Positions 16,024-24,837 of a stretch of 61,739 nt of DNA are shown here, one piece after another; position 1 is the first letter of the stretch, and each line of letters opens with the position of its first letter. The stretch lies in NCBI GenBank assembly GCA_029287595.1, contig JARFQU010000123.1, positions 1 to 61,739 of the forward strand, read 5' to 3'. The translations under genes and the position numbers were made by a program. Source of the stretch: Halioglobus sp. (GTDB lineage: Bacteria > Pseudomonadota > Gammaproteobacteria > Pseudomonadales > Halieaceae). Below the pieces are notes generated by a model. It saw only the letters and a program-made list of their open reading frames with translations. It did no database searches and was not told the origin of the DNA.

Positions 16024-16425
16024 ATGCCAAACCCAGCAGAGATTCGCGCCATTGTGGCCTCCTACGTTGAAATGATGTGTGATACCCGGGTGGACGACAT
16101 CATGGAACTTTTCGATCACCAGGCGACGGCGGAAGACCCGGTAGGTGGCGAACTGGTCGAGGGCATAGAGGCCCTGCGCAATTTCTATGGCGCCGCCGCC
16201 CCCCTGCTACAGGTGGAGTTGAGCGGGCCGATTTGTGTCGCCGGCAACCAATGCGCTTTCCCGGTTCTGGCGCAACTGTCCATGGGTGACAATATCAGCT
16301 ACCTGGATGCCACGGACATCTTCGTATTCAACGAAGAGGGGAAGATAACCAGTATGCGGGCCTTCTGGAATCCGGAGGAATTACGCCCGGAGCGCCAGGC
16401 AAATACCGGCTCAGGTGCTGCGTAA
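16024..16425 (+). CDS. Ketosteroid isomerase (steroid delta-isomerase) family protein
   Basis: This 133-residue protein aligns along most of its length with bacterial delta-5-3-ketosteroid isomerase. Tyr14 (VASYVEMM) and Asp38 (ATAEDPVGG) fall at the same residue numbers as the catalytic Tyr14 and Asp38 of the Comamonas testosteroni enzyme. Asp98 (ATDIFVF) corresponds to its Asp99 after a one-residue gap. The stretch EGIEALRNFYG is also shared. The enzyme moves the C5-C6 double bond of 3-keto steroids into conjugation. Family membership and catalytic residues are seen; a steroid as the true substrate is inferred. It starts the plus-strand pair with the WS/DGAT gene, with AGGA about ten bases before the ATG. 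Confidence 0.85.
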   Translation: MPNPAEIRAIVASYVEMMCDTRVDDIMELFDHQATAEDPVGGELVEGIEALRNFYGAAAPLLQVELSGPICVAGNQCAFPVLAQLSMGDNISYLDATDIFVFNEEGKITSMRAFWNPEELRPERQANTGSGAA

Positions 16426-16453
16426 TCAGGGTGCCACAGGGGATACCAATTCG

Positions 16454-17995
16454 ATGTCAATGACCACCCAGCTAAGCCGCGAAGCGGTGATGTTTGTCGC
16501 AGGCGAGACAGACAGCATTTACCAGCATGTAGCGCTGCTTGCCATTCTCGATGCCAGCGACAGCCCGGAGTTTGACTTCAAGCACTTTCGCCAGCACTGC
16601 ATGGAACGAGCCTCCCTTATTCCACAGTTCCACTGGAAGTTACATTCAGTGCCCATGGGTCTGGATCGCCCTTACTGGGTGGAAGACAGGCACTTCAGTT
16701 TTGATCACCATATAAAGCATATTGCACTGCCCGCCCCAGGAGACAAGGCCACTCTGTGTGAAGTGGCGGCACACCTTTACTGCAAGCACCTGGATCGCAC
16801 GCGACCCCTGTGGGAGATGTGGCTGATAGAAGGCCTGGAAGATGGCAAGTTTGCATATCTGCAAAAATTCCATCACTGCATAATGGATGGTGAGGGCGCT
16901 TTAAAGCTGATGGGAACCCTGTGTGACTTCGAACCCGGGCCCCAGCAATCAAAAAATGCCGACAAAGCCATCAGTGATGCCCGGGCGGGAGACGTTCCGA
17001 GCTACACCGAGAGCACCACCAAAGCCTGGCAACACCTGGCGCAGCTCCCGGGCGAGGCCGCCAGGAATGCCGTAGACATCCTGCGGCCGAAAATACTGGA
17101 GCAGTTTGTCTGGCCCAGGAAGGCGAAAGCAGACAGACCGACCGTGCCTACAGCCTGCTTTAACGGGCCGATCAGCAGTGACCGGGCGATGACCTTCGCA
17201 TCATTATCAATGGCTGAACTGAAGGCTGTAAAAGAACATTTCGGCGTATCGCTGAACGACGTGGTCCTGGCCCTCGTCAGCAGCGCAGTGCGAAACTATC
17301 TCCTGGAGCGTGCCGACCTGCCGCCGGACCCGCTGCGCACCAACATCCCGGTTTCCCTCAGGGTCAGCGGCGACGAGCAGCTGAGCAACAGGGTGACCAA
17401 CACCACCGTTACCCTGGCTACCGACCTCGACGACCCCGCTGCCCGCCTGCAGGCAATCCACGAGGAATCGGAACAGGCCAAAGCCAGGGCGCACAGTGGT
17501 GCTCCGGGCATGATAGAGCTGTTCCAAATGATGCCGCCCATCATGGTCAGCACGCTGATGGATTCGCTGCCCGAGGACCAGGCGCCCCAGTTGATGGGGG
17601 CAAACCTGATTGTCTCCAATGTGCGGGGCAGCCCTGTCCCCATGTACATGGCCGCAGCCCGCATGGAGAAGATGTATCCCATGTCTATCCTGACGACAGG
17701 CATAGGGATCAATTTCACCTGTATCAGCTATGAGGACAACATGGATTTCGGGATCGTCGTCGAGCCAGACCTGGTACCCGGGCATGAAACACTGGCCAGT
17801 GGGCTGGAGGCCGCCCTGGAGGAATACCTGGCGCTGTCCAGGCCAAAGACTGCGACACGCAGGAAAAAAGTCGCAAAGCCGAGGAAAAAAAGCCCCGCTA
17901 CCGGAAAAGCCAGGCCAAAAAGTGTTGCCGCGGGCACAAAACCCGGCGACAAAAGTAAGGCGAAGAAACCGGTTGCCGGCCGCAAACGCAGCTGA
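16454..17995 (+). CDS. Wax ester synthase/diacylglycerol acyltransferase (WS/DGAT)
   Basis: This 513-residue protein has the acyltransferase motif HHCIMDG at about 140-146. The C-terminal half has the conserved patterns SLNDVVLALVSSAVRNYL, NIPVSLR and NLIVSNVRGSPVPMYMAAA. It should esterify acyl-CoA with a long-chain alcohol, diacylglycerol or perhaps a sterol. I prefer the ATG at 16454 (GGGGA ten bases before) to a GTG at 16415 that overlaps the isomerase gene. The last 50 residues or so are a Lys/Ala/Pro-rich low-complexity tail (about residues 462-513), resembling bacterial histone-H1-like or lipid-body proteins and unusual for the family. It probably stores the product or substrate of this island. 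Confidence 0.9.
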   Translation: MSMTTQLSREAVMFVAGETDSIYQHVALLAILDASDSPEFDFKHFRQHCMERASLIPQFHWKLHSVPMGLDRPYWVEDRHFSFDHHIKHIALPAPGDKATLCEVAAHLYCKHLDRTRPLWEMWLIEGLEDGKFAYLQKFHHCIMDGEGALKLMGTLCDFEPGPQQSKNADKAISDARAGDVPSYTESTTKAWQHLAQLPGEAARNAVDILRPKILEQFVWPRKAKADRPTVPTACFNGPISSDRAMTFASLSMAELKAVKEHFGVSLNDVVLALVSSAVRNYLLERADLPPDPLRTNIPVSLRVSGDEQLSNRVTNTTVTLATDLDDPAARLQAIHEESEQAKARAHSGAPGMIELFQMMPPIMVSTLMDSLPEDQAPQLMGANLIVSNVRGSPVPMYMAAARMEKMYPMSILTTGIGINFTCISYEDNMDFGIVVEPDLVPGHETLASGLEAALEEYLALSRPKTATRRKKVAKPRKKSPATGKARPKSVAAGTKPGDKSKAKKPVAGRKRS

Positions 17996-18020
17996 ATGAA
18001 CACGTTACCGACTGGCAACC

Positions 18021-19412
18021 CTAAATTTCGCCATTGATGTACTTGTCCAGGGTCTGGTGAAAGTGGCGGATACGCACCTCGTGGTAATTGGACAGCACCA
18101 GTTCCCGGGACTCTACATTGTGCATGCCCTTCTGGATCTTTGGCATATTGAACAGGTCCTGGTCAAAAATGCCGCCCAGTGACTCGCCCAGCTCCGGCGC
18201 TTCAGAAAACAGCTCGTTATCACCCAACCTGCGCACGGGTACATCCGCTGGCCGCTCCGCTCCTGTGGGCAACTGGCACAGCACCATCACCTCCATCAGC
18301 GCGGTGGTGTGATCATCGCCATTGGGGCGGAAGCGATAAGTAATATTCGGATGAAAGCCCGCCCAGGGCGCGAAGTTGGGAAAGATGGAGTAGAGAATGG
18401 AGTCCATCCTCTCGGAATTGGTAGCAAAACTGGCGAGCTCCCGGTCGTGATTCTGGCTGAACGCCTCCGAGTTGCGCTGACCGATATACTCCCGGGCAGT
18501 CATGCCCTGGGGGACCTCCGCCTCAGTGGGCCTTGCCACCATGGCGGATACGCCGAACATGGTGTCGGCCACCTCCTGGTGCGACACGTTTTTCAGATGG
18601 AAGCTGGGCACACCCAGGGCGGTGATAGTGCGGCTGATATGATCACCCCATACATCGTACTGTGAATCAGCGTCATCAGTGTATTTGAGAATCTGCGGGT
18701 GAGTTGCGATCGCGTGGTAGGACTCGATAAAGGCCTCCCATCCCACCTTCCAGTTGCAGGGAATTACCTTCTCCACGTGTATCATTTTGTAGGCATTTTC
18801 CGGCTTCCAGCGCTCAAAGTGGGAAGGCAGAATGCCAAGGTAGTCGCGCAGTTCCGGCGCGCCCCTGTCCATATTGATAAAAACCCAGCCGCCCCAGGTA
18901 TCGACCTTTACCCCGGGTAGACCGAACTTTTCCTTCTCCACGTGAGGGAAGTCCCAGCCACAGGGTGCGCCAGTGAACTCGCCGTCCAGCTCCCAGGTAA
19001 ATGCATGATAGGGACAGCGGAAGTTTTCGTAATTGCCATTCTCATCCACCAGTTGCCGCCCCCGGTGCAGGCAGGCGTTTTTATAGGCCTTGAGATCACC
19101 CCCCTGGGTGCGCGTAACAACGATGGAGAAGCGGACAATGTCATAGACAAAGGTGTCGCCAGGCCTGGCAATCTCGGTCTCGCGGCACACCGCCTGCCAG
19201 GTCTTTTTCCAGACGTGTTCCACCTCTTTTTCGTGAAACTCCCTGCTGAGGTAGCGATCCACGGAGAGGTTTTCACTGCCCAGGTAGGGGTTGGTGTTCT
19301 CCCGCAGGCAATCGGGTACCGGGTTGACTTCCGTATCGAGGAGCTCCTGGTAGGAACGACCGGGAGAGCGAGCCAGGATATCACCCCCGTTGGCGGTATT
19401 TTTGTTCTCCAT
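18021..19412 (-). CDS. Rieske non-haem iron oxygenase, alpha subunit (second copy)
   Basis: This 463-residue protein is a paralogue of the enzyme at 10576-11958. Its Rieske ligands are Cys114-x-His116 (CLHRGRQL) and Cys133-x-x-His136 (CPYHAFTW). The catalytic segment NWKVGWEAFIESYHAIATH (about 213-231) holds the iron ligands. The C terminus ends in a similar way to the first copy (ELVLSNYHEVRIRHFHQTLDKY). No ferredoxin follows it, so it probably shares the ferredoxin at 10252. An AGGAAA site precedes the ATG. It lies 124 bases downstream of the carotenoid-oxygenase-like gene on the same strand, likely one operon under operator site E. Confidence 0.94.
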   Translation of the reverse strand: MENKNTANGGDILARSPGRSYQELLDTEVNPVPDCLRENTNPYLGSENLSVDRYLSREFHEKEVEHVWKKTWQAVCRETEIARPGDTFVYDIVRFSIVVTRTQGGDLKAYKNACLHRGRQLVDENGNYENFRCPYHAFTWELDGEFTGAPCGWDFPHVEKEKFGLPGVKVDTWGGWVFINMDRGAPELRDYLGILPSHFERWKPENAYKMIHVEKVIPCNWKVGWEAFIESYHAIATHPQILKYTDDADSQYDVWGDHISRTITALGVPSFHLKNVSHQEVADTMFGVSAMVARPTEAEVPQGMTAREYIGQRNSEAFSQNHDRELASFATNSERMDSILYSIFPNFAPWAGFHPNITYRFRPNGDDHTTALMEVMVLCQLPTGAERPADVPVRRLGDNELFSEAPELGESLGGIFDQDLFNMPKIQKGMHNVESRELVLSNYHEVRIRHFHQTLDKYINGEI

Positions 19413-19536
19413 ATTTCCTATTCTCCAGACAGAAACTTAGCGCCACACCTCCTCAGGCCCGGGTCACGAGTTGGCCCGGGTCATCCCCGAGGTTTACGGT
19501 CTCGTCAATTTGGCCGCGCCGGCTATCCTGCCCGGT

Positions 19537-20967
19537 TCAGTCGCCCGGGCGCCATGTGCCGTGAAAGCCCGCCGGTACGCAGTGTGACAGATGCACTTTT
19601 GCCAGGGGTCCCCCGGCCAGGTCCAGGGCATCGAAAATGTACAGGCTGCTGGTGCGGGTCTCGAAACTGGTCACCACCGACAGCAGGTAGCCCTCACCCT
19701 CGGCGGAATTTTCCGATTTTGGCACAAACAGGGCCTCGGAGGTCATAGCCTGACCGCAGGAATAACGGTCCACGGCCCCGGTCTCGTGGTCGAAGTGACC
19801 CACTGTATTAAAATAGTTATCGTTCACCTCCATACCGCTGGCCAGTTGGCCATCGGGCGAAGTGTACCAACCGTGACGATAGGGCTGGCCGACATAGCGC
19901 GGGTCGCATTGGGGGAATTCCGATTCGAACTCGTCTATGCGTTCGAACTCCACCCTTGGCTGATCGGCATTCATATCGATAGTCCAGCGGGTCAGGTGTG
20001 GCTCGGTCTTGCCGGTAGAGCCGCCATCCACCGTGGGGAACAGGGGCGCGTGCTCCATCTGGCAGGCGTCCACAGTGATCACGCCGTCCCGGTCGAAACC
20101 GTTCATAAAGTGGAAGACAAAATTAAGGTCCATGTCCAGCCAGCGAATATCCTCGGTGGTACCGCCATGTCGTGGCAGAACACCTATTTGCACGCCTTTA
20201 TCCGGCTCCCAGGCAAACGGGGGACCTCCTTCCATCGCCCGCTCCAGGCTGCCGCTGATCGGCATCACCGGAATGATGATGTAGTTCTCAGTCAGCACGA
20301 AATCGTGGACCATTGAAGAGTAAGACGTGGGCAGGTGGATGCTCTCGGTCAATACACCCTGTGGATTGACCTTGTGCACCATCACGTCTGCGGCGAACGG
20401 CCCGGTGGCCATATAGGCAAAAAACACCATCTCGCCCGTTTTCGGATCAACCTTGGGGTGAGCCGTCATGGCAGTGTGCAGCTTGCCCCGGAAGGTCCAG
20501 CTGCCGATAGACTCCAGCGTTTGGGGGTCCAACTCGTAAGGAGCATGCCCCTCCTCCATAGCCAACAAGCGACCGCCGTGCCACACCAGAGCCGTATTGG
20601 CCAAGCCCTCTTTGTCCACCAGCACAAAATCACTGTATTCGGGCTCACAGTCGAAGGGATTCATGGCGTTCACAACCGCCTTACCCTCCCTGTCCTCTAT
20701 TTTCCATTTCGCGGTACGCACCCAGCGATTGCGATAATCCACCTTGCCGTTGGCAATATGGAAGGCATGCACCATGCCATCGCCGGCGAACAGATGATAA
20801 TCGCCCCGAGGGCTGAAGCGCTGATTGGGCCCGTTGCGATATAGACTGCCCTTCAAATCTGCCGGAATCTCACCTTCAACAATCAAATCGCGGGCGTCAC
20901 ACTCCATCTGGAGGGGCCCCCAGGGGAAATGCAGGAAAGTATTATCGGTGGGCATTGGCTGAGCCAT
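19537..20967 (-). CDS. Carotenoid/stilbene cleavage oxygenase (RPE65 family)
   Basis: This 476-residue protein is a seven-bladed-propeller iron(II) oxygenase of the carotenoid oxygenase family. The four iron-binding histidines are visible as TAMTAHPKVD, SSMVHDFVLT, FVFHFMNGF and, near the C terminus, PAGFHGTW. The N terminus GSLYRNGPNQRFSP and DGMVHAF is diagnostic. Members split a C=C bond in carotenoids, apocarotenoids, lignostilbenes or isoeugenol-type compounds; the sequence alone does not say which. No signal peptide is seen. It probably acts early, with the Rieske oxygenase encoded downstream. Operator site E is about 50 bases upstream. Confidence 0.94.
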   Translation of the reverse strand: MAQPMPTDNTFLHFPWGPLQMECDARDLIVEGEIPADLKGSLYRNGPNQRFSPRGDYHLFAGDGMVHAFHIANGKVDYRNRWVRTAKWKIEDREGKAVVNAMNPFDCEPEYSDFVLVDKEGLANTALVWHGGRLLAMEEGHAPYELDPQTLESIGSWTFRGKLHTAMTAHPKVDPKTGEMVFFAYMATGPFAADVMVHKVNPQGVLTESIHLPTSYSSMVHDFVLTENYIIIPVMPISGSLERAMEGGPPFAWEPDKGVQIGVLPRHGGTTEDIRWLDMDLNFVFHFMNGFDRDGVITVDACQMEHAPLFPTVDGGSTGKTEPHLTRWTIDMNADQPRVEFERIDEFESEFPQCDPRYVGQPYRHGWYTSPDGQLASGMEVNDNYFNTVGHFDHETGAVDRYSCGQAMTSEALFVPKSENSAEGEGYLLSVVTSFETRTSSLYIFDALDLAGGPLAKVHLSHCVPAGFHGTWRPGD

Positions 20968-21018
20968 GGTATTCCTCTGAATTTATCTGCTAAAGGCGTC
21001 AACAGTAGCGCCAGAATT

Positions 21019-21043
21019 AAAATCAGTCAATTCTGTTTGTTTT
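21019..21043. promoter_or_regulatory. Inverted-repeat operator, site E of the island regulon
   Basis: AAAAT followed by CAG (21024-21026), TCAATT, CTG (21033-21035) and TTTGTTTT match the other four island sites in core, spacing and AT-rich arms. It lies about 50 bases before the carotenoid-oxygenase-like gene and about 320 before the LLM oxidoreductase. The remainder of this 394-base gap shows no gene; a weak TCCCTG/CAGGGA hairpin at about 21280-21298 is the only other structure I see. Confidence 0.68.
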
Positions 21044-21361
21044 AAAAGTCGACCTTTGGCACTGTTAATTTGCTTTTCGTTTGTGCGCACAAAATTAATG
21101 TCGGGCGCAAGACTATACTAATTTCAGCTACCGGGAACATGGGTTATGCCCGGCCGCCTCTCACTCTCGCATCGCTGGCTGCCTGCCTGTACACACCGCC
21201 CGGGCAACCTGAAGAGCAAGAATACTGCAGCGGGGGCCATCAGTACCATTACGCGCGGCCCACTAAGGAATTAGACAATCCCTGCAATGGTCAGGGACAG
21301 GTCTTTCATATCTGCAAAAGGGGCCAGCTTCGGCTAAGCTAACCCTTTTTAGGAAAAATCC

Positions 21362-22312
21362 TTGAATTATAAGCTTGAAGTTGCCGTTACCGCCTGGCGC
21401 ACAGAGAAAGCCTGGCACAGCGATGCCCTGTGCCAGCAGGTTGAGCGCGCCGAGACAATGGGCTTTCACTCTTACTGGCTTCCGGAAAACCACTTTGGCG
21501 ATGAACGGGCCATTCCCTCCCCGCTTACCCTGTTGGCCGCGGCGGCGGGCCGTACCCGCACCATAGGACTGGCAACCACCTCTTACCTGCTGCCTATCAG
21601 GAACCCGATACAGGCGGCGGAGGAAGTCGCCGTGCTGGACCAGTTGTGCGGCGGCCGCTTGATTCTGGGTCTTGGCAGGGGGGTGCAGCAGTCTGTATTC
21701 CAGGTGTTTGAGGTACCCACCAAAGAAAAACGCAGCCGCTTCCAAAAAAACCTGGAAATCATGATCAACGCCTGGCGCGGCCAGCCGCTACTCACCGGAA
21801 AGGATGGTCCACCCGTCTATCTGGCGCCGCTGCCACTGCAGCGCCCGCACCCTCCCCTGTGGGTAGCCGCGTTCGGGCCACTGGCACTACAGCAGGTTGG
21901 TCGCCTGGGTCTGCCGTATATTGGCTCACCCATTGAAGCCCTGGAAGATCTTGCCGGCAATTACCGGCTGCACCGGGAGGCAGCCAAAGAGGCCGGGGAA
22001 ACGTTGCAGGCAGTGGTGCCCCTGATGCGCACGATCCTGATTACGGACAACGGCGCCCTGGCCTCAAGGGTAAAGGAGCGGCTGGGCTCCACAGTACCCA
22101 GCCAGTTCCAGGCCAGCGGCGTTACCGTCGACGACTGGGCCATAGTGGGCGATAAGCATTACGCCACAGACAAATTGGAAGAATATGTGGAGCGACTTGG
22201 CGTAACCCACCTCATAGGCGGCGGTCGCCTGCCACCTGTTGAAGAGGGGGAGCAACTGCGCAGTCACGAGCAGCTGGTGCAAGTCGGGGCGATGTTAAAC
22301 CACCGGGAATAA
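21362..22312 (+). CDS. LLM-class flavin-dependent oxidoreductase
   Basis: This 316-residue protein is a luciferase-like (bacterial luciferase/F420 or FMN) TIM-barrel enzyme. Typical segments are ERAETMGFHSYWLPENHF, GLATTSYLLPIRNPIQAAEEVAVLDQLCGGRLILGLGRG and PPLWVAAFGPLALQQVGRLGLPYI. Many catabolic members are FMN-dependent monooxygenases that need a separate reductase. The start appears to be TTG at 21362, with AGGA eight bases before it; I see no ATG near enough to replace it. It lies 320 bases from operator site E and reads away from the carotenoid oxygenase gene, so joint control is possible. Substrate unknown. Confidence 0.9.
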   Translation: MNYKLEVAVTAWRTEKAWHSDALCQQVERAETMGFHSYWLPENHFGDERAIPSPLTLLAAAAGRTRTIGLATTSYLLPIRNPIQAAEEVAVLDQLCGGRLILGLGRGVQQSVFQVFEVPTKEKRSRFQKNLEIMINAWRGQPLLTGKDGPPVYLAPLPLQRPHPPLWVAAFGPLALQQVGRLGLPYIGSPIEALEDLAGNYRLHREAAKEAGETLQAVVPLMRTILITDNGALASRVKERLGSTVPSQFQASGVTVDDWAIVGDKHYATDKLEEYVERLGVTHLIGGGRLPPVEEGEQLRSHEQLVQVGAMLNHRE

Positions 22313-22328
22313 AGCCAGGCAAAAGTGT

Positions 22329-22357
22329 TGCGCCCTTCAGCCGGGGCGTGTTTGTTT
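22329..22357 (+). terminator. Likely Rho-independent terminator after the LLM oxidoreductase
   Basis: CGCCC (22331-22335) and GGGCG (22344-22348) form a GC-rich stem with an 8-base loop, followed by the T-rich but interrupted TGTTTGTTTG. It is 17 bases after the stop codon. The broken T-tract makes it a moderate terminator at best. Confidence 0.5.
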
Positions 22358-22521
22358 GACCCGTATCAAAAACTCATTAGTAATTCCGCAGGACAGGTCA
22401 ATTTAACATGCCGCGCGCAGCTTTAGCTCAAAGGACACGGCAAGCCATGGCAAATTCTGTCAGAATGATTGCCTGTGGACGCACTATACCTTCGCACTAA
22501 CATGGACAGCGTTTTTGGCCT

Positions 22522-24777
22522 ATGGATAAGCTTTTAGCCATACCCCGGCGGTACCTGAGCCGGGGCTCTCGCGGCACTTCCCCGGTCCTGGTACAGGAGG
22601 AAGCGGGCATCCACGTGGGTATTTCAGCGGATCTGCCCCAGGCGGCACGGCATGCCTCCAAGATATTCCAGGAAAAATACCAGCAATGGCTGGAACGCGG
22701 TCGCTTTGCAGCCTGGGGACGCTACAAGCGCCAGTATTTCACTGTTGCCGTGGGGGGTGGGAACACCATCAAGGCCCAGTACCAGGCACTCATCCAGCAG
22801 CACCACACGAATATAGACTGGTTAAAGCATGTGCGCTTCTTCCTGCTGGAGGAGTCTTCCGGAGAAAAAGGTTGGGAAAGTGCAGAGAACTCCCTGGTCA
22901 TCAATTTTATCGTGCCGCTGGCGGAGAAACTGCTGCGCGAGAAGGGTATCATCCGGCTGACAGATGCCCTGGGATTACAGGCTCCCGTTGACGAAGATGA
23001 CATCATCGACAGGATGGTGGCGATGATGGTGAACCCCATCAATCTGGCAGAGATCAAAAAGGCACTGGACGGCGGCAAAAAGGCAGCAGCTCGCCGCCTG
23101 GCCAGGCAGGAAGCTGAACGCTATCAACGCGACATCCAGAATCGCCTGGGGGGCTCCATGCAGTTCCACTGCATTATCAGTGGCATCGGCAAAAACGGCA
23201 CCCTTGGCGCTTTCGCTCCTTATACACCTGAATTAGCCATAACCGAGCCAGGTGTTGTGGTACTCAAGCAGGACAGCGGCGCACTGCGAGTAGCGCTGAA
23301 TCGGAGCGTACTGGTCAATGCGGAGTTTATTTCGCTGATCGTAGCGGGTCACCATAAGCTGCGCGCACTGGGTCGCTTTGAAATGGAAGAAACCGCAGAT
23401 TTCGAGCAGACAGTAATGGAAACCCCGCTGCGCATGTTACGTGAGTCGCGCGAAACCGCAGAAAAAGTCTACATTTTTGCCGATGAGCAATCGCTGCACT
23501 TTGAAGAAACGCTATTTGAGTTCTCTGAGCAAGGCGTACTGATGCAGAACAAGGCGGAAACCCGCCCGGGCGAGGAGCCAGATGGCACCCATATACTGCT
23601 ACTGCACGGTTTCATGGGCCTGTTCAGTTTCACCAATTTCCTGGTGCGCTTGCCCAGCGCCTGGACGGTTTCCGCATTGCATCGCGGTAGTTATGCCAAG
23701 ACCCTACCGGACGCCGAGATATTTCCTTTTTATGCCCGGGTCCTGCGCAAGGCCATCCTGAAAATCTGGCGCCAGGGGCGGCCCGTACCGTACGCCGGAC
23801 ACTCCATTGCCGGTGTGATCTCAGACCACTTACTTCTTTCCATTATCGGTGATTATGATGGCGACATAACGCCTTACGAAGAGCTGGGCACAGAGAACAG
23901 GCAGCTGGTAGACGCCCTGCGAGCCAGCGGCATTATCCACCTGGCGACCTGGGCCCCAACGGATGGTCCCCACACCGGGGAAAATATCAAACACCTGATA
24001 TCGCACTACCGCAACAATACGACACTGGATTACTCCGGCTTCGGCTCTACTTATGGCGAAAGCAGGGAGAAACTACAGGCCACCGAGGAAGCGGCAGTTG
24101 CCGATGACGACCGCATCGCCGGCTTGGGCAGGTTCCTGGAGATGAGGGCCGCGGAGCCCGTGGTAAACAGCTTCAATGTGGTGATGCGCTCTTTGCTCAA
24201 CAACAGGAAAGTGCAGCAACGGATGCTGAACACCAACAGTCCCTATGTGTTGCGCCTGGTAGGCAATCGCCTGCTTAAGACCGCGTCATTCTATGGCTTA
24301 TTCAAGGAAGTGAATGCGGCACTGCACGATCCCGTGGAGTACCAGCAACGCCACCTCAAGGCACTGGATATCATACTGGCCTATGACATACCCTTCCTCA
24401 GCATCGTCCATGAGGACGACTTCCTGGTGTCCGCCGCCAGGCACCGGGAAGAGCACAATTACCTGGTTGCACAGCGCAAGAAAAAAGAAGGGGTAAGGCG
24501 CGAGAGCGAGCTACAGATTCCAGCACGTTATATCGCCATCAAGAGAGAACAGGACGCTATGCCCGTGGACCCGCTCAATCCGCACCTGCTGATTATGGCC
24601 ACCTCGAATGAAGGCAATAATATGGCGCGCCAGATCACTGCCGCCATGACCGGATTCGTCAACGAGAATATCGCCCGGGCCATGCGCAACAAGACGGTCA
24701 AACCCCAGGCCAGTGTCAGGCGGTGGCTACGTGGCCACCCAGCGCCGAATAAAACCCGTAAACCCAAGGTAGCCTAA
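22522..24777 (+). CDS. Fusion of a 6-phosphogluconolactonase/NagB-like domain with an alpha/beta hydrolase
   Basis: This 751-residue protein does not match a named family as a whole. Residues about 45-290 resemble the glucosamine-6-phosphate isomerase/6-phosphogluconolactonase fold: YFTVAVGGGNTIKAQYQAL near 72, the strand VRFFLLEE followed by ESAENSLVINFI, CIISGIGKNGTLGAF near 217 and SLIVAGHHK near 271. The catalytic NxD/H pattern of true isomerases is not obvious. Residues about 355-700 are an alpha/beta hydrolase with HGFMG (362-366), nucleophile Ser428 in GHSIAG, and HEDDF late in the domain. The tail is basic. It may be cytoplasmic. Iron alcohol dehydrogenase and membrane protein genes follow on the same strand. 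No function is claimed. Confidence 0.72.
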   Translation: MDKLLAIPRRYLSRGSRGTSPVLVQEEAGIHVGISADLPQAARHASKIFQEKYQQWLERGRFAAWGRYKRQYFTVAVGGGNTIKAQYQALIQQHHTNIDWLKHVRFFLLEESSGEKGWESAENSLVINFIVPLAEKLLREKGIIRLTDALGLQAPVDEDDIIDRMVAMMVNPINLAEIKKALDGGKKAAARRLARQEAERYQRDIQNRLGGSMQFHCIISGIGKNGTLGAFAPYTPELAITEPGVVVLKQDSGALRVALNRSVLVNAEFISLIVAGHHKLRALGRFEMEETADFEQTVMETPLRMLRESRETAEKVYIFADEQSLHFEETLFEFSEQGVLMQNKAETRPGEEPDGTHILLLHGFMGLFSFTNFLVRLPSAWTVSALHRGSYAKTLPDAEIFPFYARVLRKAILKIWRQGRPVPYAGHSIAGVISDHLLLSIIGDYDGDITPYEELGTENRQLVDALRASGIIHLATWAPTDGPHTGENIKHLISHYRNNTTLDYSGFGSTYGESREKLQATEEAAVADDDRIAGLGRFLEMRAAEPVVNSFNVVMRSLLNNRKVQQRMLNTNSPYVLRLVGNRLLKTASFYGLFKEVNAALHDPVEYQQRHLKALDIILAYDIPFLSIVHEDDFLVSAARHREEHNYLVAQRKKKEGVRRESELQIPARYIAIKREQDAMPVDPLNPHLLIMATSNEGNNMARQITAAMTGFVNENIARAMRNKTVKPQASVRRWLRGHPAPNKTRKPKVA

Positions 24778-24837
24778 ACACCACGACTCGGATTATCATG
24801 GCGCGCTCAGAACGTAACGAAGCGCCGAGGAAACACG

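Noticed and set aside
21070-21342. Small plus-strand gene in the gap before the LLM oxidoreductase
   Set aside because: The 90-residue translation has no domain-like pattern and no good ribosome site; I treat the gap as regulatory.
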